DNA of 64,000 nt from Actinernus sp. WN-2022 (lineage: Eukaryota > Cnidaria > Anthozoa > Actiniaria > Actinernidae). Of the stretch, positions 40,920 to 48,775 are shown in pieces. The position numbers were made by a program, and so were the translations under genes. The stretch lies in NCBI GenBank assembly GCA_030867875.1, contig JAOWCC010000936.1, forward strand, positions 15,942,095 to 16,006,094, written 5' to 3'. Positions within the stretch are counted from its first letter, which is position 1. Each line of letters begins with the position of its first letter. The notes under the pieces were generated by a model. That model was not told where the DNA came from and did not search any database. It saw only the letters and a list, made by a program, of their open reading frames with translations.

Positions 40920-41579
40920 ATGGTTCTCTTATATATCACCACAACATCGGCTGACCATACTGCCTACTTCGACGATCCAATTCTTATCAACAACATTTCA
41001 CTAGTTGAGGTCACTTTTGAGAATAGTTGGTGGAATCTAGCGAAGAAGGCTTCGTTCCATTGGGCTATAGAAGAGGGCGTTATGTTTCCACACGCTATCG
41101 TTAAAGGGCACCATGATATAATGAGCATTCAACAAGATTTAAAACCCGCAATTGATGCTGGCATTATCAAATTTGAGCCTAGTAAGGCTTTCATTCTAAG
41201 GGTTATTAAACCAATCCGGTTCAGTAAAAATCTTTGCACACTGTTGGGCGTTAACGGAGATGACTATGGGCAAGATAGTAAGACGCTCAAAAGGAGAAGT
41301 CACGATCTGAGGTTCGACGATATCCACACAGCATACGTACACTGCGATGTCGTAGATTCCAGCTTTTCAATTCTAGATGGAAAGCACTCGACAGTTCTCG
41401 CTAGCATTACGATCCGTGGTGGAAGATTCGCAAAATCGACATACGCCTCTCTACTACCAACAACCACTCGAGCTCTTGGGACAATGCAAAGCAGTCTTCG
41501 TCTGACAATTCGTGATGAGAAAGGCAACGTGGTAGACTTCCGTGGTCGACCGATACGATACGTGTTGAAGCTTGAGTAA
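40920..41579 (+). CDS. mCP: Minor capsid (penton-like) protein
   Basis: 219 residues from the ATG at 40920. It starts MVLLYITTTSADHTAYFDDP, with SLVEVTFENSWWNL and DIHTAYVHCDVVDSSF, wording seen in Polinton minor capsid proteins with a single jelly-roll that form the vertices. Mostly beta-strand pattern. It is followed after 22 bp by the 41602 gene on the same strand, with TATATGTATAACGCG between them. Confidence 0.8.
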   Translation: MVLLYITTTSADHTAYFDDPILINNISLVEVTFENSWWNLAKKASFHWAIEEGVMFPHAIVKGHHDIMSIQQDLKPAIDAGIIKFEPSKAFILRVIKPIRFSKNLCTLLGVNGDDYGQDSKTLKRRSHDLRFDDIHTAYVHCDVVDSSFSILDGKHSTVLASITIRGGRFAKSTYASLLPTTTRALGTMQSSLRLTIRDEKGNVVDFRGRPIRYVLKLE

Positions 41580-41601
41580 GCTATATGTATAACGCGTTAC
41601 A

Positions 41602-42213
41602 ATGGAAGGCGATTCGATTCAACCGTTTCCATCAGCACCAAGTATCTATCCACAGATTGCTAGTGACACTGGAAAGAACTTTAGACTGCAAACGATCCGA
41701 GACACGCTTTCGGACATAGAAGTTCAAGAAAGGCACTACGAAGGTGTGCGCAAGAAATATGCACGTTCTCAAGGAATAGTTCATGGAATCGCAGTGGCAA
41801 CTGGAGGTCTATCTGTGATCTTATCTGGATCTGGATTGGGCGCAGCGTTGACTGGGGTTGGAATAGTGATTGGTCTACCACTTGGAGTCATTGGTGGACT
41901 ATGTGGATTAATTTCAGCATCTACAACCCTTGGAGCTAAGAAGTTAGGAATGAAGGTTTCTAAGCATGAAAGGACAACTATGTTGGCAAAGGCGAAAATC
42001 AATACGATTCGCGATCTAGTATCGAAGGCCTTACGCGATGAAAACATATCCGACTCTGAATACAGTCTCATCCTGAACGAAGCGAATAAGTATGAGATCA
42101 TGAGATCTGAAATTCGTCGCAAGGCTTCCATAGGTGAAAAAAGCACGGATCGGGTTCGAGCCGAACTCAAGCAAGAAGTGCAAAAGGAAATGCGAGAAAA
42201 ACTTGGAATGTAA
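41602..42213 (+). CDS. Polinton conserved protein with Gly-rich membrane segment
   Basis: 203 residues. A charged N-terminal helix (IRDTLSDIEVQERHYEGVRK) is followed by a hydrophobic Gly-rich region (about 65-110: VATGGLSVILSGSGLGAALT, GVGIVIGLPLGVIGGL), then a conserved helical part with KHERTTMLAKAKINTIRDL and ISDSEYSLILNEANKYE. I recognise this layout as frequent in cnidarian Polintons (IVHG...TGVGIV). It is possibly a membrane-remodelling or inner-capsid protein. The gene ends 3 bp before the convergent TFIIB-like gene. Confidence 0.75.
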   Translation: MEGDSIQPFPSAPSIYPQIASDTGKNFRLQTIRDTLSDIEVQERHYEGVRKKYARSQGIVHGIAVATGGLSVILSGSGLGAALTGVGIVIGLPLGVIGGLCGLISASTTLGAKKLGMKVSKHERTTMLAKAKINTIRDLVSKALRDENISDSEYSLILNEANKYEIMRSEIRRKASIGEKSTDRVRAELKQEVQKEMREKLGM

Positions 42214-42216
42214 GAA

Positions 42217-43209
42217 TCAACGTTTCCTATGAAAGGAACGAACATGGTTCTCACTTTCACTTTGCCAAGTCCTACTGCTAGTTAGCCTATGTCTAGTGTA
42301 GATTGGTTCGAAGTGGGAATGGTAAGAAGACAACTCCTTGACAAAACGCTTGACCGCATTTCCAAATATGCCACATCGCTTAACGACATCCTTAAAAGAC
42401 ATAGACGATCCGGAGCGACGTAGCACCTCGTAACTTGCTCCAACGACTTTCGTCTTAAGCATTGATTTGGGGCCTATATTGTTTTCCATTGCCTTAGTAA
42501 CGACCTCGTGGACTATTTGTTGAACGTCCCTAGGTACTCCTACAAGATCTAGTTGTAGGAAAGTCGTCGCAATGTGAGGAACTATGCGCTCAGCATCCAA
42601 GTCTACATCAATCTTATCGTCGTCACACAGAGAACGTATGAAGACCTCTCCATTATGGATGCCTTCGTTTCTTAGTTGCATGAAGCGAGCGACCTCACCT
42701 TTAGATCGGACGAATCCACATTGTATGCATGCATGGTAGAGTAGAGCAGCTAAAATATTTTTCTTAGCATCACTACGCTTGAGACAAACTTTCATTACTT
42801 GGGTGAATGCGTCGGCTACGATTTCTAACGCGTTCATAGGGAACGATAAATCATAACTTTGTTTGTAAATAGTGTCGTATGCTCGTAGTTCTTGTAGTAG
42901 CGTTCGTCGTTTCAGTTCTATGTCATCATCGCTTTGCTTTGGTTTTGCGCGGTCTAGATCACTTTGATACTGAAACCCGTCCGGACCTACTATATGCAGT
43001 CGAGTAGTAATAATGTCGATCTTAGTTTCTGTACATGGTTCAACCTCGGAAACAAGACCACATGTGGGACACACGAATTCCGTTCCTTGTACTTCCAAGG
43101 GACAGAGACAATCAGAACATGTTTCACTGGTGTTAATACGTTCCACTTGTGGTTTGATATTCAGGCTTCTACAAATTCCAGGACCAAACAATCTGACTAG
43201 CTCGTCCAT
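42217..43209 (-). CDS. TFIIB-like transcription factor
   Basis: 330 residues. The zinc ribbon has C31-x2-C34 and C47-x2-C50 (CSDC...CPTCG), as in TFIIB. The following linker is basic or acidic. Two cyclin-like repeats follow: one around ILAALLYHACIQCGFVRSKG with EVARFMQL, one around HIATTFLQLDLVGVP and VVGASYEVLRRSG...KDVVKRCGIFGNAVKRFVKEL. That is the TFIIB layout, in which the ribbon recruits RNA polymerase II and the cyclin folds bind TATA-box protein and DNA. It is not one of the usual Polinton core genes. It may drive the promoters with shared TATA-type motifs. A VLTF3-type late factor of large DNA viruses is the main alternative. Confidence 0.8.
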   Translation of the reverse strand: MDELVRLFGPGICRSLNIKPQVERINTSETCSDCLCPLEVQGTEFVCPTCGLVSEVEPCTETKIDIITTRLHIVGPDGFQYQSDLDRAKPKQSDDDIELKRRTLLQELRAYDTIYKQSYDLSFPMNALEIVADAFTQVMKVCLKRSDAKKNILAALLYHACIQCGFVRSKGEVARFMQLRNEGIHNGEVFIRSLCDDDKIDVDLDAERIVPHIATTFLQLDLVGVPRDVQQIVHEVVTKAMENNIGPKSMLKTKVVGASYEVLRRSGSSMSFKDVVKRCGIFGNAVKRFVKELSSYHSHFEPIYTRHRLTSSRTWQSESENHVRSFHRKR

Positions 43210-43230
43210 GATACAACTATAGATGTCGTA
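43210..43230 (-). promoter_or_regulatory. TATA-type motif before the TFIIB-like gene
   Basis: On the coding strand CTATAGTTGTATC lies directly before the start codon, a variant of the ATAGTTATA word seen before other genes of this element. Confidence 0.45.
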
Positions 43231-43312
43231 CGTTCAATAGAAAAAAAAAAAAGAAGAGGAATGAAGAGGGCCACGCAACGACCTTCTTCATTCTTCCTTT
43301 TTTCTTTTTTCG
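43229..43312. terminator. A/T-flanked hairpin, copy B (inverted relative to copy A)
   Basis: The reverse strand reads GGAAGAATGAAGAAG-GTCGTTGCGTGG-CCCTCTTCATTCCTC between A- and T-rich flanks, which is the stem and loop of copy A at 34408-34470. It lies between the TFIIB-like gene start and the 3' end of the Cys-rich gene, the same relative position as copy A. Confidence 0.6.
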
Positions 43313-43321
43313 TGGCTATTC

Positions 43322-43759
43322 CTAAGCGTCCTTCTCGTTCCTCAAGGCAGCCAACACCTCGTTGAGCGCATGGTTGAGAGACTCTCCAAGACCTTCCACT
43401 GGTTCCAGCACTCTTGATTCAGCGGGCAATGCTACCTCCGGTTCCACCATGTTTGGCTCCTCCTTTCTTGGATCCTCTAGCTTCTTGCTGGACTTCTTAG
43501 CGCGTCTTATATAGACACCGGAAGACTTCACCTTGATGGTGAGACGGTCACATCCTGAGCAAAGCTCGTAATCAGTACGACATCCTTTACCGCACTTCGA
43601 GCATGGTACGTATGGGGCACAGCCTTTTGAGATTTGGTAGTTATGCTGGGAACAGAACTTCGTTGTCTTCGAAATCTTCTTTGGACATTTTGAGTCCTTC
43701 CCTCTCATCAACCAATCACAAGTTATTGCGGCGTCTACATTTGAGTTCTTCTTCGACAT
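43322..43759 (-). CDS. Cys-rich zinc-binding protein
   Basis: 145 residues. The N-terminal half has a set of paired cysteines: CDWLMRGKDSKC, KFCSQH, CSKCGKGC, CSGC, compatible with two zinc sites. The C-terminal half is Pro/Glu-rich and ends in a predicted helix. The pattern resembles small zinc-binding proteins of large DNA viruses, but I do not know its role. It lies next to the TFIIB-like gene on the same strand, downstream of the ankyrin gene. Confidence 0.65.
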   Translation of the reverse strand: MSKKNSNVDAAITCDWLMRGKDSKCPKKISKTTKFCSQHNYQISKGCAPYVPCSKCGKGCRTDYELCSGCDRLTIKVKSSGVYIRRAKKSSKKLEDPRKEEPNMVEPEVALPAESRVLEPVEGLGESLNHALNEVLAALRNEKDA

Positions 43760-43936
43760 GTTCGATCTGTATGGTGTTAATGCGTACTAAGATAACAACG
43801 TAAGCTAGTATTGTGGAATAAAGAATATATACTAATACCATTTAGTGGTAATATACAGTATAATAATCATTCCTTTAACATATACTTCAAGTTTGGATTT
43901 CTTAGGTGCGCGAATATCTAGTGACACTTTGACTTC
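43760..43936. other. AT-rich spacer
   Basis: This contains ACTAATACCATTTAGTGGTAAT and TATACAGTATAATAATC, AT-rich words that could be the promoter of the Cys-rich gene. No coding sequence. Confidence 0.4.
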
Positions 43937-44563
43937 CTACGTGGCAGAATGAGCATCCATGTAGTTGCGTAGTACAACCCTTTCGTCCTCTGTGAGCTGG
44001 GAGTACTGCCACTTAACGAACCATTTAGCGGTATCAAGATGACCATTGTTACAGGCGTATTCTATAGCAAGATCAATGCATTCATACTCTAGGGTTATCT
44101 GAAAACGTCGCATGAGCCACTTAACGTTATTAAGATGACCATTCCTACTGGCACCTAATATAGCAAAACTGACGGCCTTATCCTCTTTGGTGAACTGGAA
44201 GTGCTTAATGAGCCGCTTAGCGATACCAAGATGACCATGCTCAAGGGCAGCGCGTAGAACGTGATTGGCGTGTCTATCCATCATATCGAAACGTAAGTGC
44301 TTGATGAGCCACTTAACAGCATTAAGATCACCATATTCGCTGGCGTAGAGAAGAGAAAAGCTATCGTCGATGGGGCTTGAGGAAATACCGAAAGTTCGAG
44401 CCAATTCGTCTCGATCGTCGTCACTATGAGTAGACCTCAAACCAAAGCATAGTGCTAGTTTACGGAACACTTGGTCTACGTTTTTGTAGCGCGCAAGAGA
44501 TGCGGCATCGTTTAGGCGTTTTCGATGTCCTTGAGAGGCTTGCGAATGACCAAGGATCTGCAT
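43937..44563 (-). CDS. Ankyrin-repeat protein
   Basis: 208 residues. At least four repeats of about 33 residues follow one another (ASEYGDLNAVKWLIKHLRFD, ALEHGHLGIAKRLIKHFQFT, ASRNGHLNNVKWLMRRFQIT, ACNNGHLDTAKWFVKWQYSQ). The G-H-L-x-x-x-K-W-L core is like ankyrin repeats of giant viruses and intracellular bacteria. The N-terminal 70 residues are non-repeat. It is the outermost gene on the right side, adjacent to the TIR, where accessory genes often sit. It could act on host proteins. Confidence 0.8.
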   Translation of the reverse strand: MQILGHSQASQGHRKRLNDAASLARYKNVDQVFRKLALCFGLRSTHSDDDRDELARTFGISSSPIDDSFSLLYASEYGDLNAVKWLIKHLRFDMMDRHANHVLRAALEHGHLGIAKRLIKHFQFTKEDKAVSFAILGASRNGHLNNVKWLMRRFQITLEYECIDLAIEYACNNGHLDTAKWFVKWQYSQLTEDERVVLRNYMDAHSAT

Positions 44564-44626
44564 GCTCTACGATCTTAGTCAGAATTTCTAGAGGGAGGCA
44601 CGATATATAATCCATAGTGGAAGAGA

Positions 44627-44962
44627 TCGATATAACTATATGTAATCATATCTCTAATAGGATTATCAAGTTGGATTTTACGTACAAGAATGTCTAGTGA
44701 CACTTTGAATGACCCTTAGTTACCCCATAGTAGTATAGTCGGCGTCAGTTAAATACAACTTTTTCTTGTACAACAAAACTCAAAAGGTTGTGAATGTTAT
44801 GGACGCCTTGTTTTCTTGCACAAGGGGCGTCATAAAGTGAATTCAGAAATCCACTTCATAACGCCCCTTGTGCAAGAAAACAAGGCGTCCATAACATTCA
44901 CAACCTTTTGAGTTTTGTTGTACAAGAAAAAGTGGTATTTAACTGACGCCGACTATACTACT
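44627..44962. repeat. Polinton right terminal inverted repeat (336 bp)
   Basis: Inverted copy of 29276-29611. It carries one iteron (ATATAGTTATATCGA in reverse) and the second terminal palindrome (44729-44962). TTTTA follows at 44963-44967. Confidence 0.95.
44729..44962. repeat. Terminal palindrome, right end
   Basis: Same length and arms as the left palindrome. On the plus strand the loop (CATAAAGTGAATTCAGAAAT, then CCACTTCATAACG) is written in the same direction as at the left end, although a true inverted repeat should show its complement. The ATACCAC / ATACAAC arm difference does invert as expected. Confidence 0.93.
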
Positions 44963-46019
44963 TTTTACAATGGCAAACCCTAACCCTAGCATAACGCAGG
45001 TAGCCAAGTTAAGTCATCCCATCTGATTGTAAACACATTCAGTTGCCAAAAAAGAAATGTGGCAGCATTAGGGTAACCAGGCCCTGTCTACCACAATAGA
45101 CCCAGTCAGCTTGCCTCTTTGTTGCCTCAGTTCAGATCACCTGACTGTACCCTTGATAATTTTTTGTTGCTCTGTATCTCAAGAGGAATGTCATAAATTG
45201 ATAGAAATTTAAAACAATGAACTGAATCCTCTTGAGAGCTGTCGCATGATCTGGAATGGGGCAACAAAGAGGCAAGCTGCTAGTATTTATGCAAATAAAC
45301 AAGGAAAACACAAGGTGTAGTGGTTACATGTACCTGTATGTATGACTTTTTTTTTTATATTGACACCAGTCTGTGTTGGGCAAAGTACATGATTGTATGT
45401 TACTGTGCCGACTTAACTATAACTGGCACTTTGACAAAAAGAACAAATCTCAAAACAAACCGTTCAAACTTAGTCAACTTGCAAATCCTAACATATCCAT
45501 GCGATTTTCTTCATTCGAAAGACTGAGTAGAAAGTTAGTCCACCAAATTTGCCTTTTACCAGATCAAACCATGGGCAAGTTGAAATGCTATTGTCTTGTG
45601 CTCAACATTGATTGCCTCAAATAAACCATAACTTGGCATGCTTTGTTTTCATCCTGCAATGTGATTGGTCCTCATTGTCTAAGTGACCCCTGTTACAGTT
45701 ATAATCTGATTAGTTATCTGATTAGTTGGAAAATTAAATGGTATGTCTTAAAATGAAAATTGTTGTATTGATAGTTATCCATAAACTACTATCTAGAACT
45801 CGATGAAGATCATAACATGAAACACGAGTTTAACTGTTTCGACTAAGTTCGATATGCCACCTAAAAGTTCCCGGTTGGCATCACACAAATTGCACTATGT
45901 GACAAGTAACACAAAGAATGCCCAAATATGGTAAACACTATAAACAACAGCCTGATAATAAGCTAACCAAACACGTTACAAAAATGGGCAGGCTATAATA
46001 TATAAGGGAGTATTCATTA
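44963..46019. other. Flank without a gene; contains a MITE
   Basis: It starts with the right TTTTA. Apart from the foldback at 45117-45279, nothing is recognised. Short open frames near 45320-45624 have no motif. Confidence 0.5.
45117..45279. mobile_element. MITE with CAGCTTGCCTCTTTGTTGCC ends
   Basis: CAGCTTGCCTCTTTGTTGCC and its complement GGCAACAAAGAGGCAAGCTG form 20-bp inverted ends 163 bp apart. No clear target duplication is seen. Confidence 0.75.
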
Positions 46020-46640
46020 TGTATGGACTTTTTTTTGGGGGGGGGGGGGGGAGGTTGGCATTTCATCTGCTTCTCTTGTCAAAACTTATGACCCCCCTAT
46101 AAATGAATTAACTTATTTGAACCCCCTATAAAATTGCTTAAAACTTTATTGCCCCCCCCCAAAAAAAAAAAAATGATGCAAGAATGTGCAAGAAGAATGC
46201 AAACTGCATATACATGTAATCCATTAAATTTACTATAATTTTTTCTAGATTTATGGCATTTTCCATGATACATCATAAGTAGAAATATATATATATAAAT
46301 TATATACATGTATATACCGGTACATGGATTGTATTCTGGTAATCTCTACCTCACATCCTTCCTGGATGGGAACTTGAAATTGTACTGTTAATTTGTGCAT
46401 CATATGCATTGTTCCGTAGTCTCATCAATGAAAAAGAGCTTAGCATTGCCATAACTAATCTCCTGGACACCAATGCATTATCTGTCCTTTGGGGATGTGC
46501 CCTTGTGTTCTGGAGACTAAACATTGGCTTGGCATTACAACAACAATTTCATTACATTTTACATGACAGATATGTCAAATCATTGATGACCCCCCCCCCC
46601 CCCCCCCCTACAAAAGCACTTAAAACTTGGAATCATATGC
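46020..46640. repeat. Region with long G and C runs
   Basis: There is a G run at about 46036-46051 and C runs at about 46151-46160 and 46590-46608. Repeated phrases GACCCCCCTATAAA, AACCCCCTATAAAATTGCTT and CTACAAAAGCACTTAAAACTT suggest a decayed element with homopolymer ends. No gene. Confidence 0.55.
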
Positions 46641-47034
46641 ACATGATGGTAGTGGGATATTCGTACTCCATCTGAGTAACCATATAGGTGAGCTGCGAAA
46701 ATGCCCTGTATGAAACACTGCTGAGAAATCTATAAGAAAATGGAAAGTATATTTTGATATACATGTATAGTACATAAAACTAGGTACAGTGTACATGTAT
46801 TCAACATATTCAGGCCACAGATATAAACCAGGAAAAGTCAAAGGACTTTTAATTTAATCATTATTCATGGATTAAACATTTAGTGTGTGTTCCAAGGAAA
46901 CCCGAAAAACGTGACTTGGAAAATTTAGAAAGAATCATCGAAAACTGTACGTATTTTATATATAATTTACCCAGCTGCAGAACTGGAACCGAGATAATTT
47001 AGCGAATAGGATTTAGTTCGGCACCAACAAAACC

Positions 47035-47135
47035 TGGATCGGATCGGATCGGAACGGAACGGATCGGATCGGATCGGATTGGAACGGATCGGAACGGAAC
47101 ATATCGGATCGGATCGGATCGGATCACAGATCGGA
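47035..47135. repeat. (GGATC)n pentamer satellite, forward
   Basis: About 20 units of GGATC with GGAAC variants are preceded by CACCAACAAAACCT. The same phrase occurs in complement (AGGTTTTGTTGGTG) after the reverse-oriented arrays at 48386-48420 and 48617-48708. Confidence 0.85.
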
Positions 47136-48191
47136 TCACATATATTATGATTTATCACCAAAAAATCACAGGGCCGTTTAATTTGCTTGAGGGTTTACCT
47201 ATCCTTCCAGTCAAGATTTAAAGTCGGGATTTCGAGTCAGGCTTTAGGGTTTAAGTGTACTCGCATACTGTCGTGGAGATTTATCAAGGGCACCCAACGA
47301 GTACTTTTTGAAATTCGTTTGAAACCAGTTGTCTGCAGCTTATCTAGCCATTTTAAGGCGCCTACTAATTGTCTTTGACGTATTCTAGAAAGCTATTAGC
47401 TGTTCGGATTTTCTAGGTGGAAATCGCGTCAACCGAAAATACTATGGCAAAATATTCCCGGCCTACGAATTTGTTAGTAGTCTAGAACAGAAACAATAAT
47501 TTTCTAGCCCAAGTAACTTCATGTTGCAACGTTTTGTGGAGGTACGAATTTGCCAGGGATTCTTTTTTCCCTGTTCTGACTCTATTGATCAGACGAATTG
47601 GGACGTACGAATATTTTAGGGGAAACCTTTTAGTCTCCCTTTTCTTCTATAATTTTCTAGGGATTGAAAACAAATTTTCTAGCCAGTATTCCAGAAAACA
47701 ATTTTCTAGGGACAATTTTTTTAAATCCGAAAGTTTTAGGCTAACTCACTCTCCAGAACAGCTTTTTAACCGAAAACTTCGTTGGGTGCCCTTGATTTAT
47801 GTCCCATCACCTAGATCACCGACCGACAAAAGAAGTGGTTCGATCGTGAAGATGCATAAACGAAACCCGGCCATAAATCAATTAAAGTGTATCATGGACA
47901 TGGCGAAACGGATCAGTGTACCAGCAGACATTCGCATACATTTAAAGCTTCGATGATAATTTGAGGTTGTATTCAAACGAGTACTCGAGTTTAGCAGGGC
48001 TAGGAAACGGCCAAACAAAAAGGGAACCAGTTCAGGGAAGACAATATTGTGTATTATCCATGATTTTCTCTTTTTTTTTGTGGAACAATTAAACTGTTTG
48101 GAGTCCTTTCATAGCCTTCGAAAAATGTTTAGGTCGCATTTTTGTGTCAATGAAATCGACACGCCGGACTTAAAGCTTTCCAGTTTATAAC
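47136..48191. other. Intergenic with recurring ATTTTCTAG
   Basis: The word ATTTTCTAG or TTTTCTAGG recurs six or more times between 47420 and 47720. No conserved coding motif was found in the open stretch 47534-47956. Confidence 0.45.
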
Positions 48192-48720
48192 TCGCACCAC
48201 GAAAGGTTTTGTTTGAAATTCGGGGGGAAATGCCGGAGGAAATGACTGTCAAAGAGCAAAATACAAAGATAAACATGTGTATTTTATACTTTCATGTCAA
48301 AGCAAAAAAATAAAACTTGATATATGAACGAAACGGGTCGTAATTGTTCTGGCGGGAAAAATATAATTCAACTGTAAAATGTGATCCTATGTGATCCGAT
48401 CCGACCGATCCGATCCGATCCAGGTTTTGTTGGTGCCGCACCACGAAAGGTTTCGCTTGAAATTCGGGGGAAATGCCGGAGGAAATGACTGTCAAAGGGC
48501 AAAATATAAAGATAAACATATGTATTTTATACTTAGATGTCAAAGCAAAAAAATAAAACGTGAAATATAAACGAAACGGGTCGTAATTGTTGTGGCGGGA
48601 AAATATAATTCAACCGTAAATGTGATCCGATCCGATCCGGTCCGATCCGATCCGATCCGGTCCGATCCGATCCGATCCGGTCCGATCCGATCCGATCCGG
48701 TCCGACCAGGTTTTGTTGGT
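48192..48720. repeat. Duplicated 240-280 bp unit ending in (CCGAT)n and AGGTTTTGTTGGTGCC
   Basis: The unit begins GCACCACGAAAGGTTTYG, contains GGGGGAAATGCCGGAGGAAAT and CGAAACGGGTCGTAATTGTT, and ends in CCGATCC repeats followed by AGGTTTTGTTGGTGCC. Copies lie at about 48192-48431 and 48437-48720. The second has a longer pentamer array. With 47022-47135 they form an inverted arrangement, perhaps one large element. Confidence 0.7.
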
Positions 48721-48775
48721 GCCTCGGTGAAACTTTGCTTGTCGGTGAAGCTTGGAATCTGTGGAGAGAAAAGTT

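Larger units (their letters stand above)
29276..44962. mobile_element. Complete Polinton/Maverick element, 15,687 bp
   Basis: Inverted repeats of 336 bp (29276-29611 and 44627-44962) begin AGTAGTATAG and end CTATACTACT, the AG...CT termini usual for Polintons. TTTTA stands directly outside both ends; family members usually make 6-bp duplications, and a sixth base differs (CTTTTA left, TTTTTA right). Inside are the family core genes: PolB, retroviral-type integrase, FtsK/HerA-like ATPase, double-jelly-roll major capsid and single-jelly-roll minor capsid proteins. All are open. No stop or frameshift was found, and the ends differ by only a few bases, so insertion is recent. The TACATGTA words common elsewhere are nearly absent inside. 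Confidence 0.95.
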
